64,000 nt of DNA from Stutzerimonas stutzeri KOS6. Lineage in GTDB: Bacteria > Pseudomonadota > Gammaproteobacteria > Pseudomonadales > Pseudomonadaceae. This document shows positions 55,856-64,000 of the stretch, piece after piece (the stretch's first letter is position 1; each line of letters opens with the position of its first letter). The DNA is taken from assembly GCF_000307775.2 (NCBI RefSeq), contig NZ_KK020677.1, forward strand, positions 583,095 through 647,094. Direction: 5' to 3'. Below the pieces are notes generated by a model. The model saw only the letters and a program-made list of their open reading frames with translations. It was not told the DNA's origin and searched no databases. The translations under genes and the position numbers were made by a program.

Positions 55856-55882
55856 AGTTTGATTCCATGGAGTTAGTGCTTA

Positions 55883-57334
55883 TTAGAAGGGATACTGCTG
55901 CTCGAAAGGCTCGATGGTCAGCCACTTGAGCTCTGTGAACTCATCGATCACAGCACGGCCGTCGAAGCGCCCGTAGCCAGTGTTCTTAGTGCCTCCGTAT
56001 GGAGCCTGCGCCTCGCTTTGGACAGTCGATCCGTTAATGTGCACTGAACCATATTCGATGGACATGCCCACGCGCAAAGCACGGTTGATGTCGCGGCCAA
56101 ATACGCCCGACGACAGGCCATAGGCGCTGTCGTTGGCAATGCGAATGGCCTCTGCTTCGCCGTTGCAACGGATCACCACAGTGATGGGACCGAAGGTCTC
56201 CTCATCGTAGATCCGCATGTTGGATTTGACGTGATCCAGGATCGTGGCCGGCATGACCGCACCTTGGGCCATGCCGCCGCAGGCAACTGTGGCTCCTTTG
56301 TCGATCGCGTCCTTGAACAAACCATTGATCCGCTCGCCTGAATTTGGCGAGACCATTGGGCCGATGATGCAGTCGCCAGTTACGCATGGGTCGCCCGCGC
56401 TCAAACGCTTGGCCTTTTCGGCAAACTTGGCGACAAATTCGTCGGCGATCTTCTCATCAACCACCAAGCGCTCAGTGGACATGCAGATCTGACCTTGGAA
56501 CAGGAAGCTACCGAACACCGCTGCCTTGACAGCTGCGTCGATGTCCGCGTCATCCAGAACAATAAGTGGGGACTTGCCACCGAGCTCCAGCAGGCAGCGC
56601 TTGAGGTGTTGCGCGGCCTTCTGCGCGATAATACTGCCCACGCGGGTGGAGCCCGTGAAGTTGATGCGTCGGATCTCCTTGGCTGAGATCAGTGCGTCGG
56701 CGATCTCGGGCGAACGGTCAGGCGAAGAGTTGAGATAGTTGAGCACGCCAGCAGGCAGCCCGGCTTCCTGCACGCACTGGGTGATCAGGGCATGCGTCGC
56801 GGGACTAAACTCAGAACCTTTGAATACCACCGCGTTGCCGCAGACCAGCGGATAAGCGATGGCTCGTGCCGCCAGCACTGCGGTGCCGTTCCACGGCACG
56901 ATGCTCAGGATCGGACCGACCGGCTGACGTAGCGTCATTGAGAGCGTGTCAGACTTGTCTGTCGGAATAGTTTCCCCCTGAATTTGTGTAGCCAGCGATG
57001 CCGCTTCACGGAACACATTGGCTGACATCTGGACATTGAAGCCGGCCCAAAGAGCGGAGGCTCCCACCTCCTTGGCCATCACTTCGATAAACTCGGGTGT
57101 TTTACTTTCCATAACCTCAGCGACCCTCAGCAGAAGGCGGCGACGCTCCGAAGGTCCAACAGTCTTCCAGGTCTGGAAAGCCTCTTGGGCAGCTTGCGCG
57201 GCCTTTAACGCATCCATCACCGTGGAGTTTGCACACTCCGTCATCACCTCACCACTGACGGGGTGCTTTCGCTCGAAGGTCTGTTGGTCACTGGAATTGA
57301 CCCAGACATTGTTGATAAACAATTTTGTATTCAT
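55883..57334 (-). CDS. nahF: Salicylaldehyde dehydrogenase
   Basis: A 483-residue aldehyde dehydrogenase. Base Glu in CLLELGGKSPLIV, catalytic Cys in FLFQGQICMSTERLVV and the NAD motif INFTGSTRVGSIIA are present. It oxidises salicylaldehyde to salicylate, the last reaction of the upper pathway and the source of the NahR inducer. It follows nahB by 47 bases and is intact end to end. Confidence 0.95.
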   Translation of the reverse strand: MNTKLFINNVWVNSSDQQTFERKHPVSGEVMTECANSTVMDALKAAQAAQEAFQTWKTVGPSERRRLLLRVAEVMESKTPEFIEVMAKEVGASALWAGFNVQMSANVFREAASLATQIQGETIPTDKSDTLSMTLRQPVGPILSIVPWNGTAVLAARAIAYPLVCGNAVVFKGSEFSPATHALITQCVQEAGLPAGVLNYLNSSPDRSPEIADALISAKEIRRINFTGSTRVGSIIAQKAAQHLKRCLLELGGKSPLIVLDDADIDAAVKAAVFGSFLFQGQICMSTERLVVDEKIADEFVAKFAEKAKRLSAGDPCVTGDCIIGPMVSPNSGERINGLFKDAIDKGATVACGGMAQGAVMPATILDHVKSNMRIYDEETFGPITVVIRCNGEAEAIRIANDSAYGLSSGVFGRDINRALRVGMSIEYGSVHINGSTVQSEAQAPYGGTKNTGYGRFDGRAVIDEFTELKWLTIEPFEQQYPF

Positions 57335-57381
57335 GCGGTTTTACCAGAAATTTAGTTATTATTTCAAGATAGGCGACAAAC

Positions 57382-58161
57382 CTACTTGCGACCGAGCGCC
57401 ATCCCTCCATCTATATTAATGACAGTCCCGGTAATGAATTTCCCTTGATCTCGCGACGCCAACAACAAATAGGGTGCCACTACGTCTTCGGCCTTGGCTG
57501 CAAATCCAAGAGGCGTTAGACCCTTGATCATGTCCTCGATACCGGGCATGTTTTCCATGTGAGTTTTGTCGAAGCCGGCGCTTGCGGGACCGCACAGAGG
57601 CGTCACAGTGCCGCCCGGTGCTACGGCGTTGACGCGAATGTGGGGAGCCAATTCGTAAGCCAAAGCTTTCATCATGCCCAGGACCGCATGCTTGCTGGCG
57701 ATGTAGCAAGAACCACCAGCACCGACCGCATGGGACGACACTGAAGCGGTCATCACCACTGATCCGCTAGTCTTTTTCAGTTCCTGCAGGGCGGCCCTGA
57801 TACCGCTGAAATAGCTCTTGACATTGATGTTGAATATCTCATCAAAACTGCTCGATATTTTCTCCCAAGGCTCTTCGATGCCAAGCATGTAATCCCAAAT
57901 ACCGGCATTTGCAATGAAACAATCGAGATGGCCGAATCTATCGGTTGTTTGCTTTATCAGCTTCTCATTTGTTGCGTGGTCCCGGACATCGCCCACGACG
58001 ATCTCGAGTGCGTCCTTGAACTCATTGCAAAGGCTCGCCTTTTGCTCCTCGTTTTGTACGAGAGCGGATACGCAATAACCGGCGGACTTAAAGGATCGAA
58101 CCAGTTCGAGACCAATTCCTGAGCCAGCACCGGTTATCGAAACGACTTGTTGATTGCTCAT
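57382..58161 (-). CDS. nahB: cis-1,2-Dihydro-1,2-dihydroxynaphthalene dehydrogenase
   Basis: A 259-residue short-chain dehydrogenase. The cofactor motif is SITGAGSGIGLELVRSF, the NAG motif FIANAGIWDY and the catalytic SxnYxxxK in SVSSHAVGAGGSCYIASKHA. The start at 58161 (MSNQQVVSITG) matches the usual NahB length; the frame is open 8 codons further. It oxidises the cis-dihydrodiol to 1,2-dihydroxynaphthalene with NAD. Confidence 0.95.
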   Translation of the reverse strand: MSNQQVVSITGAGSGIGLELVRSFKSAGYCVSALVQNEEQKASLCNEFKDALEIVVGDVRDHATNEKLIKQTTDRFGHLDCFIANAGIWDYMLGIEEPWEKISSSFDEIFNINVKSYFSGIRAALQELKKTSGSVVMTASVSSHAVGAGGSCYIASKHAVLGMMKALAYELAPHIRVNAVAPGGTVTPLCGPASAGFDKTHMENMPGIEDMIKGLTPLGFAAKAEDVVAPYLLLASRDQGKFITGTVINIDGGMALGRK

Positions 58162-58230
58162 ACACACAAATTTCCTTTTGAACAATGGGACCGCTTGTAG
58201 CAGTCACCATTTGTAAAGGCGATTATTGGG

Positions 58231-58812
58231 TCACATAAAGATCATCACATTGTGCGTCTGGAATGTGCGCTCTGGATAATCAATCAATCGTTGGACCAAC
58301 TTACGCGCTCCATCTTCGCCGCGCTTCCATTTATCCTCCCGAGTGGCATAGAAGACATCGACTTGATTGCCGCGTCGTGCTCGGTGAACAATTAGGTTGG
58401 AGCGAATGTGAAGCAAATCTTCATTTTCGTCCATTGCAGCCTGGATATTTGTGATGAAACGAGTAAAGCGCACCTTTGGACTATTGCCCCAGTTTTGCGG
58501 ATCCAGTTGATGCGCTACGCGAACTTCCAGTTGTTCATAATTCTCGTTGAAAATGTTCATGGTTTCATTGAGCTGGTAACGGCGCTCGGAAGCTGAGCGC
58601 AGTTCGCGTGAGATAATCTGATATTTCACCTCTGAGTCCACGCAGTGCTCTAACCAGGCGCGGTAAGCCTGAATGTCTAAAAGATGCGCTTCCCGGGTTA
58701 GCAACGTGGTAGCTTCTTGTTGCAAAGCCTCGTCGCCGGAATTGAAGAAACGAAGAAACTCTTCGGCGTCGTGGGCGGAGACAAGCTTGTCTTCCTGAAT
58801 ATTAATCATCAT
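58231..58812 (-). CDS. nahAd: Naphthalene 1,2-dioxygenase beta subunit
   Basis: A 193-residue ring-hydroxylating dioxygenase small subunit (NTF2-like fold). MMINIQEDKLVSAHDAEEF and QLDPQNWGNSPKVRFTRFIT are characteristic of NahAd. It is structural in the alpha3beta3 oxygenase. It follows nahAc by 15 bases and belongs to the same mRNA. Confidence 0.95.
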   Translation of the reverse strand: MMINIQEDKLVSAHDAEEFLRFFNSGDEALQQEATTLLTREAHLLDIQAYRAWLEHCVDSEVKYQIISRELRSASERRYQLNETMNIFNENYEQLEVRVAHQLDPQNWGNSPKVRFTRFITNIQAAMDENEDLLHIRSNLIVHRARRGNQVDVFYATREDKWKRGEDGARKLVQRLIDYPERTFQTHNVMIFM

Positions 58813-58827
58813 GGTCCCTCTCGTCTG

Positions 58828-60177
58828 TTAGCGATCAGTAGTCTTTGCCAGTTCGGTATGCCAATTTTTAGAGACATCCTCGAATTCAGCCCAGCTAGAG
58901 CTGCTGATGTGCGCGCCGTAAGCCCGATAGAAGCCACGATAACTGGTCTCGCCAATCGCCGATTTGCCGACGATGCCAGGATAAACCTCGTCGCCGTATA
59001 CGTCCCCGTCGAAACCCAGGTTGGAAACCAGATCGCCATCTCTGGACTGATATTTCTTGGCGTTTTGCGATACCGTTTCCATATTGTCGTTGTCGTCGCT
59101 TTCCCAGAAGCCAGCAGGCCCAAACGTTCTCTGAACCGCGTCGACCAAGCGGCGCTTGAGATCCTCGGGCAGGTCTTTTTCGACCATGGCGTAGGTCCAT
59201 ACCTCAGTGGTATTTGCGTCGATCGGGTGCCATACCTTGAAGACACCCGAGCAGGTCAGAAAACTGTTGTTCGGGAAAACGGTGCAGTTGAGGTGGCTGC
59301 GATAGATTCGTGCGCGAACCTCGCCAATTTCTTTGTTCAGCCGTTCCTGCTTAGCACCGCCGAAGGCCATCAATTCCGGAACCAGGTCTGCGCTGTGCAC
59401 GCCTGAATATACGTCCCACAACACACCCATGCCGCTGCCGTATTTGGAGGTCATTTGCAGACCTGCACCTTCTGGGGGCAAAGCTGCGTTGCCAGCTAAC
59501 GACGAGAAGACCGACTGCCCTGAGCGAAGCGAAGACGCATGCGTCCAACCCACGTGGTACGCATCCCCCGTAAAGTTTTCCGCGGGCGCTTTCCAGTTAG
59601 CCTTGATTATGACCTTTCCTGGAGGACCGATCAGTTCTAGCCCTCCGGAATGCTTAAACATAGGCTCCAGGTACCAGCCAGCGTCCCCCATGTAGTCTTT
59701 GAGAGAAGGGGCTTCCTCATCGAAGCAACCATAGATGAAGCCATGGAAGCTCTCTACACGAGCGACTTCTTTCAATCCCATACATTTCTTGTCGAGCGCC
59801 TCGCCATACAGTTCTTTTTCAAACGGGACGCTCTGCAGTTCACCGTTAGCGCCGAAGCCCCAGCCGTGATAGCTGCAAACGAAACCTTTAGCATTACCTG
59901 CTTCTGCGTGTACCAGCGTCTTGCCACGGTGACGACAAACGTTCAGAAAAGCACGAATCGAACCGTCGTTCTGCCTGGAGACGATAACCTCATCAACCCC
60001 CATTTTTGCCGTAACATAGTCGCCAGGGGACGGAATCAGGCTGTCATGAGTCAGGAAAAGCCAGTTCCGAGCAAAAATGGTTTCCAGTTCGCGCTGGAAA
60101 AGTTCTTCGTCGCCATGAATCAGGTGTTTTTGGGTCAGCCCAGATTCACTCACCAAGTTTTTATTTTTGTAATTCAT
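58828..60177 (-). CDS. nahAc: Naphthalene 1,2-dioxygenase alpha subunit
   Basis: A 449-residue catalytic subunit, the exact usual length. The Rieske ligands are CRHRGKTL and CSYHGWGFG; the mononuclear iron ligands are in GDAYHVGWTHAS (His208, His213 equivalents) and ESDDNDNMET (Asp362 equivalent). It adds O2 to naphthalene giving the cis-dihydrodiol. Several residues differ from the NAH7/pDTG1 sequence as I recall it (for example LVSESGLTQKHL and YKNKN at the start), so it is a sister allele rather than the classic one. The active-site residue corresponding to Phe352 lies within a conserved region. Confidence 0.96.
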   Translation of the reverse strand: MNYKNKNLVSESGLTQKHLIHGDEELFQRELETIFARNWLFLTHDSLIPSPGDYVTAKMGVDEVIVSRQNDGSIRAFLNVCRHRGKTLVHAEAGNAKGFVCSYHGWGFGANGELQSVPFEKELYGEALDKKCMGLKEVARVESFHGFIYGCFDEEAPSLKDYMGDAGWYLEPMFKHSGGLELIGPPGKVIIKANWKAPAENFTGDAYHVGWTHASSLRSGQSVFSSLAGNAALPPEGAGLQMTSKYGSGMGVLWDVYSGVHSADLVPELMAFGGAKQERLNKEIGEVRARIYRSHLNCTVFPNNSFLTCSGVFKVWHPIDANTTEVWTYAMVEKDLPEDLKRRLVDAVQRTFGPAGFWESDDNDNMETVSQNAKKYQSRDGDLVSNLGFDGDVYGDEVYPGIVGKSAIGETSYRGFYRAYGAHISSSSWAEFEDVSKNWHTELAKTTDR

Positions 60178-60245
60178 ATTTTCACCTCAAGAGATCGAAT
60201 GGGGGGATTACGCTCTAGGGTCCGGGGTGCCTCCTATTAAAATTC

Positions 60246-60560
60246 TCAGCTCAAATCAATCATCACACGCTGGCCCTCAATCTTCACTCGGTATGTTTTG
60301 ATGTTCTGTGTCACAGGGGCGCACAAGGCCCTGCCTGTGCAAACATCAAATCTACCTTGATGCAAAGGACATTCAATTTCTCTGCCTTCTAGAAAGCCAT
60401 CACTCATGCGGGCAGCACCATGTGTGCACAGGTTGTCGGTAGCGTAGATTTCGCCTTCCACTTCATACAGCGCTAGTTCCTTACCTTCGACTGTCACGCC
60501 GAGGACGTCACCTTCAGGGATTTCATAAAGAGCGACTGCGTCAATCCATTTTTCTGTCAT
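60246..60560 (-). CDS. nahAb: Naphthalene dioxygenase ferredoxin
   Basis: A 104-residue Rieske ferredoxin with [11 protein letters not shown] and CPLHQGRFD ligands (C-x-H, C-x2-H). It carries electrons from NahAa to NahAc. The start at 60560 ([11 protein letters not shown]) fits the family; the frame runs 14 codons further upstream. Its stop precedes nahAc by 68 bases. Confidence 0.95.
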   Translation of the reverse strand: MTEKWIDAVALYEIPEGDVLGVTVEGKELALYEVEGEIYATDNLCTHGAARMSDGFLEGREIECPLHQGRFDVCTGRALCAPVTQNIKTYRVKIEGQRVMIDLS

Positions 60561-60703
60561 AAAGCTATCTTCAAATGGGGTAATGATGGAGTTAGAGATC
60601 ATTCAGCTGTCCCAAATATTCTGACGCGGCTGTTGTTAGTGATGCTCATTTAAGTGTCTTCCTGATGAATTCTCGATGTACAGAGGTGCAGGGTCGGGGC
60701 AAT

Positions 60704-61690
60704 TCAGACCCCGCTGGGATAGAAGGCATCGGCATAAATATGTTCGGGCGATATTCCAAGAACTTTGGCGACGGTGCATAGAGCGTCAACCATCGCTGGT
60801 GCGCCGCACAGGTAGGCTCTCCACCCAGCCAGCGAGGGAATGTCTTTTTCAATCAAATCGGTAATTAGGCCGGCTCGCTGGCCCTCATTAATCGGGCCCG
60901 TCGCGATCACTGTATGGACAGTCAGTTGAGGGTGGATAGCCGCGAGTTGGTTCAATCGGTCTGCGTCGTAAAGGTCTTGCTGACTGCGCACCCCGAAATA
61001 AAGGTGGATGGGGTTCGTCATTCCCGACTTCAGCGCGCCGCGAACAATCGACAGCACCGGTGCGAGTCCGGTCCCGCCGCCCACACACAGCATCGGCCCG
61101 GTGTGAGCCTGACGCAGATAGGCCGTACCAAGAGGCCCGCTCAACTTAATGCTTGTACCTTCGCGGACGTGCTCGAAAATATACTCCGTGACACGCCCGC
61201 CCGGCACTTTGCGGATATGGAACTCCATTTCTTGGTCATCTGGCAGACCAGCCATTGAATATGGACGCACATGTTCGGGACTGAACTGTAGCATCGCGTA
61301 CTGTCCGGGTGAGAACTCGAAGGGCTTGGCGAGGCGAATGCGGATGCGGCGAATATCGTGAGTGGGCGACTCGACGGCGACAACCATGCCTTTGATGATT
61401 CGCGCCGGGTGAGTGACTATGTCGTCTGAGTCTATGATCTCAATTGCGCAATTGCTGGTGAGCACTGACTGACAGGCGAGTACATAATGCTCTTCGATGC
61501 GATTTGAGTCACCGCTTTTCGCCGCCGAACTAATGACGCTGCCATCTATAACTCGGCAGCGGCAAGTACCGCATCGTCCAGACATACAGCTGTAGGAAAT
61601 ACCCACACGGTGCTCACGGAGCACTTCCAAAAGGTTGGCACCGGAATCAAAAGGCAAGCGGCGATTGTTCGGTAGTACGAGAAGTTCCAT
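60704..61690 (-). CDS. nahAa: Naphthalene dioxygenase ferredoxin reductase
   Basis: A 328-residue reductase. The N-terminal plant-type [2Fe-2S] domain has [13 protein letters not shown] and a distal Cys (LACQSV); the FAD site is [12 protein letters not shown] and the NAD site [16 protein letters not shown]; the C-terminus [12 protein letters not shown] and DAFYPSG. It takes electrons from NADH to NahAb. First gene of the upper operon; its 5' region (61691-61800) holds the promoter. The 143-base gap to nahAb holds no gene. Confidence 0.95.
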   Translation of the reverse strand: MELLVLPNNRRLPFDSGANLLEVLREHRVGISYSCMSGRCGTCRCRVIDGSVISSAAKSGDSNRIEEHYVLACQSVLTSNCAIEIIDSDDIVTHPARIIKGMVVAVESPTHDIRRIRIRLAKPFEFSPGQYAMLQFSPEHVRPYSMAGLPDDQEMEFHIRKVPGGRVTEYIFEHVREGTSIKLSGPLGTAYLRQAHTGPMLCVGGGTGLAPVLSIVRGALKSGMTNPIHLYFGVRSQQDLYDADRLNQLAAIHPQLTVHTVIATGPINEGQRAGLITDLIEKDIPSLAGWRAYLCGAPAMVDALCTVAKVLGISPEHIYADAFYPSGV

Positions 61691-61800
61691 AGATCTAGCT
61701 TCTTTATTTATATGTTTTATGGTTCCATGATCATTGACTGTATTCTAATAGTCAATAAACCATAAATGAATATTAGTATCACTAATATGAATAATGTCCA
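61691..61800 (-). promoter_or_regulatory. Upper-operon (nahA) promoter region with NahR-like box and dyads
   Basis: On the minus strand ATTCATATTAGTGAT (61792-61778) matches the NahR box form (ATTC-N7-TGAT) and lies about 88-102 bases before the nahAa start, the same distance as the box before nahG. It overlaps a perfect dyad ATATTAGT-GAT-ACTAATAT (61788-61770). Downstream, ATTGACT-N10-AGTCAAT is a further 7-bp dyad whose TTGACT could serve as a -35 element. NahR activation of this promoter is established for nah operons; the assignment here is by similarity. Confidence 0.65.
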
Positions 61801-61828
61801 GGCCATCCCTTACCGGCCCGTTGTTTGA

Positions 61829-63682
61829 CTACACGACCCCGACCCGCAGCGGGGTCCATTCGCTTTCCTTCACCGCTGTGCTCACGGCCATGACGAGCTT
61901 GTCGAGATTGCTGGCAGTCACGCCCTCCAGTGCCGAGCGCCCCCGCAGCATCGAGCGCGGCTGCAGCAGTGCATGGTAGATCTGCCAAGGGTCCGCACCC
62001 CTGGTCAGCTTCAGGACAGACTGGATCAGCTCGTGCTTGAGCGGGTCGAGGTGCCAGTCCGGCACGCGCTGGCCGCGGTTGCCCACGTTCAAAGCCAGCA
62101 AGTTGCCCGCCTGGATCTCATAGCTGATCCACCTGCGGGATTTGCCCGCTATCTTGGCAAACGCAGCGACGGGAAGGTTGTGCGGCGCTTCGAAGACATC
62201 GAACAAATCCATTCTCTCGCGCTGAATGTCCGAAGGTACCAGCGGCGCGGCCGATCGCTGGGGCGGCACTGCCGGCAGCCGATGTGCGGCGGCAGAAACC
62301 AACGGCATGGCGTCACCCGGCTTCGTCACGAGCAGGCTTGGCGAAGCGGCAACCGGCGTAGAGGGCGCGCTTGCGGTTTGCTCAGTGGGGAATGCGGGCA
62401 CGCCTTCCAGATGCACGGTGAGCGGCATGCTGGCCGCCTCGACCTGGTTCTGCTCGAAGAGGTCGAGGCGATCGGCCCAGTCCTGCATCATGCGTCGACG
62501 CTGCTCCACGTACTCGGCATGGTTGTAGGTGGCGCTGACCTTGTTGGGATCGACATGCGAAAGCTGTGCATCCACCCAGACTTTCGGGTAGCCGATCTCG
62601 TTGAGCGCAGTGGACATCGTGCCACGGATACCGTGTCCGGTCAGGCGTTCCTGATAGCCCATGCGTTTGAGCGCACCATTGAGCGTGTTCTCGCTGATGC
62701 GCTTCTTCAGGTCGCTGTCGTGCCGGAACAGGTAGCGCTGGGCCGGCTTGAACTCATCGAGCAGGTGCCGGACGATCTCCATGGCCTGAATCGACAGCGG
62801 CACGATGTAGGGCGGGATGTCCTTCGGCTGCTGCCGCTTCTTGCGCATATCCACCTGGAGTTGCTTCACGACGTCGGGCGGGATGATCCACAGCCCTCGG
62901 TCCAGATCGAATTGATCCGGCATCGCCTGCCGCAGCTCGCCGGTTCGCACGCCGGTCAGCAGCAATAGCCGCAGCCCGAGCTGGGTCTGCCGCCTGCCGC
63001 GATAGCTGCGCAGCCGCTGCAACAGCCTTGGCAGCTCGGCCATGCGCAGGAACGGGTTGTGGTTGACGGGTGGCAGCGGCAGCGCCACCACATCGAGATC
63101 GAAGGCGGGGTTCTGCTCTAGGCCCGGCACGATCACCAGCGCGTAGCGGAACAGTTGGTTGAACCACGTCCTGACTTTCTCGGCGACGGAGAGCGCCCTG
63201 CGCTTCTCGATCCTGGCGATCACCTCCAGGAGGTCGGGCCGCTTGATCTCATAGATCGACTGCTTGCCCAAGGTCGGCAGCACATCCTTGTCGAAGATGC
63301 GCGGAAGGATCGAGAGAGTCGTCTGCCGGCCTTCCTTGAGGCTGAGCCCGCGATGCTTGAGCCACTTGCGATACACCGCCTCGAAGGTGTTTTCGTCGGC
63401 GAGCCGGACAGCGGTGCGCTTCTGCTTGCGGTGATCGCGAGGATTGGTGCCTTTGGCCAGCAGGGCGCGCGCTTCATCGCGCAGGCTGCGGGCCTCGCGA
63501 AGCGTCACCTCCGGGTAGGTGCCGAGCGACATCCGCTTCTGCTTGCCCGCCCAGTAGTAGCGGAAGTGCCAAGTCCTGCCACCGGCAGCGGTGACGGCCA
63601 GGGAGAGGCCATCCAGGTCAGGGAGGGTGTATGCCTTGCCAGTCGCCTTGGCCTGTCGAACGGCCAGGTCTGAGAGTGCCAT
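61829..63682 (-). CDS. int: IntB13-type tyrosine integrase of the ICE
   Basis: A 617-residue P4-family integrase. The N-terminal DUF4102 domain (LSDLAVRQAKATGKAYTLPD) is followed by the SAM-like core and the catalytic domain: Arg in LLTGVRTGELRQA, the HGIR box LTGHGIRGTMSTALN, and LSHVDPNKVSATYNHAEY with the nucleophilic Tyr. About 200 residues follow this core, beginning EQNQVEAASMPL; they include a linker and a domain DVFEAPHNLPVAAFAKIAGK with SYEIQAGNLLALNVGNRGQR and DPWQIYHALLQ, unusual for integrases outside this group. The start at 63682 (MALSDLAVRQ) fits the family. The gene points away from the tRNA-Gly gene beside it, the ICEclc layout. Confidence 0.93.
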   Translation of the reverse strand: MALSDLAVRQAKATGKAYTLPDLDGLSLAVTAAGGRTWHFRYYWAGKQKRMSLGTYPEVTLREARSLRDEARALLAKGTNPRDHRKQKRTAVRLADENTFEAVYRKWLKHRGLSLKEGRQTTLSILPRIFDKDVLPTLGKQSIYEIKRPDLLEVIARIEKRRALSVAEKVRTWFNQLFRYALVIVPGLEQNPAFDLDVVALPLPPVNHNPFLRMAELPRLLQRLRSYRGRRQTQLGLRLLLLTGVRTGELRQAMPDQFDLDRGLWIIPPDVVKQLQVDMRKKRQQPKDIPPYIVPLSIQAMEIVRHLLDEFKPAQRYLFRHDSDLKKRISENTLNGALKRMGYQERLTGHGIRGTMSTALNEIGYPKVWVDAQLSHVDPNKVSATYNHAEYVEQRRRMMQDWADRLDLFEQNQVEAASMPLTVHLEGVPAFPTEQTASAPSTPVAASPSLLVTKPGDAMPLVSAAAHRLPAVPPQRSAAPLVPSDIQRERMDLFDVFEAPHNLPVAAFAKIAGKSRRWISYEIQAGNLLALNVGNRGQRVPDWHLDPLKHELIQSVLKLTRGADPWQIYHALLQPRSMLRGRSALEGVTASNLDKLVMAVSTAVKESEWTPLRVGVV

Positions 63683-63776
63683 GCTCTTGCTCCGAACATG
63701 AGTCAGGAACCAGATGCTGGTCACGTCGACCTCGCCTCTCCATCAACAATCCGGAATCAGCCGCGCCCGCAAAAAT

Positions 63777-63905
63777 GGACTTGTTTGTGGACTTAAAAGT
63801 CCCGGCTGTAGGCGGATCGCAGTGGACCACAGCAGAACGTCAAAGAGAGGAAAAGTCCTTGTGAGGCAACGACTTGCAGACTCTCTTGGACTTCTGCGGA
63901 AGTCC
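63777..63905. promoter_or_regulatory. Array of six GGACTT half-sites between integrase and attachment site
   Basis: GGACTT or its complement AAGTCC occurs at 63777, 63789, 63797, 63853, 63888 and 63900. Two adjoining sites form GGACTT-AA-AAGTCC (63789-63802), and the last two lie in overlapping dyads GGACTTC/GAAGTCC (63888-63905) and CTGCGGA/TCCGCAG (63894-63909). The density in 130 bases is well above chance. Arm-type integrase or recombination-directionality-factor sites, or operators of the int promoter, are likely. The protein bound is unknown. Confidence 0.6.
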
Positions 63906-63919
63906 GCAGAATGATGCAG

Positions 63920-63937
63920 TGGAGCGGGCGAAGGGAA
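63920..63937 (-). other. Predicted ICE attachment site (att) in the 3' end of tRNA-Gly
   Basis: ICEclc-family integrases insert at the last 18 bases of tRNA-Gly genes; here the 3' end with the encoded CCA covers 63920-63937, and the integrase gene lies directly inside. This would be one end (attL or attR) of the element, reconstituting an intact tRNA. A second copy should flank the other end, outside this window. The exact crossover cannot be fixed from one end. Confidence 0.6.
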
Positions 63938-63993
63938 TCGAACCCTCGTCATGAGCTTGGGAAGCTCAGGTAATGCCATTATACGACGCCCGC
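63920..63993 (-). tRNA. tRNA-Gly (anticodon CCC)
   Basis: On the minus strand the 74-base gene starts GCGGGCG and ends CGCCCGC-T-CCA (acceptor stem of 7 pairs, discriminator T, encoded CCA). The anticodon stem-loop is TGAGC-TTCCCAA-GCTCA, giving anticodon CCC; the T arm contains GGTTCGATTCC. It reads GGG glycine codons. It lies at the right window edge, with its 3' end facing the integrase gene, as expected for an ICE in tRNA-Gly. Confidence 0.95.
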
Positions 63994-64000
63994 TAAGGGG

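Overview
This window is most of the cargo-bearing half of an integrative and conjugative element (ICE) of the ICEclc/PAGI-2 type, in a high-GC gammaproteobacterium, most likely a Pseudomonas of the P. stutzeri/P. balearica sort. The evidence is a conserved block of mating-pair-formation genes (TIGR03751/03744/03757/03756/03755, TraG-like, DUF3742), a MobH-type relaxase, an IntB13-type tyrosine integrase, and a tRNA-Gly(CCC) gene at the right edge whose 3' end would be the attachment site. The cargo is a complete naphthalene catabolic pathway whose gene orders are those of the Pseudomonas nah operons (nahGTHINLOMKJX and nahAaAbAcAdBFC(Q)ED).

Layout. 1-4860: ICE transfer core (VirB10-like tail, lipoprotein, VirB4-like ATPase, DsbA-like thiol protein, RadC-like protein). 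4865-9273: a terminator-bracketed insertion holding a MerR-like HTH protein, a 987-aa N6-adenine methyltransferase and a PD-(D/E)XK-like nuclease; it looks like a compact restriction/defence cassette and is the best candidate here for a poorly described system. 9334-14403: the transfer core resumes (TraU-, TraH- and TraG-like proteins). 14524-16298: an AbiE toxin-antitoxin pair. 16371-18328: a repeat-rich candidate oriT and the relaxase gene. 18535-23645: IS66, IS110 and ISL3 remnants around one FAD-linked oxidoreductase gene. 23770-34486: the salicylate-to-central-metabolism (lower) operon, with divergent nahR. 34542-38996: IS debris, a second salicylate-hydroxylase-like gene (nahW-like) directly behind an IS5 copy, a probable group II intron fragment, and a TetR-family stump. 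39027-46303: a chromosome-like block (MBL hydrolase, acetoacetyl-CoA synthetase, HMG-CoA lyase, zinc dehydrogenase, GST, DJ-1/PfpI protein). 46402-50626: IS3 and serine recombinase remnants and a nested IS5/IS66 structure. 50725-61690: a FadL-like channel and the upper naphthalene operon. 61829-63993: integrase, att region and tRNA-Gly.

How it works together. The upper operon, read leftward from a promoter beside the integrase, turns naphthalene into salicylate and pyruvate. NahG, possibly helped by the NahW-like enzyme, makes catechol, and NahH to NahO/NahM carry the meta-cleavage route to pyruvate and acetyl-CoA. NahT is expected to keep NahH active. NahR should activate both operons with salicylate: similar NahR-like boxes lie about 88-104 bp before the start codons of nahG and nahAa. 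The upper operon carries broken relics of an OmpW-family gene at the nahQ position and of an aryl-alcohol dehydrogenase gene, with an intact FadL-family porin downstream. Base composition changes sharply inside nahH, so the lower operon appears to be a mosaic. All product calls come from reading the sequence against remembered families; no searches were run.
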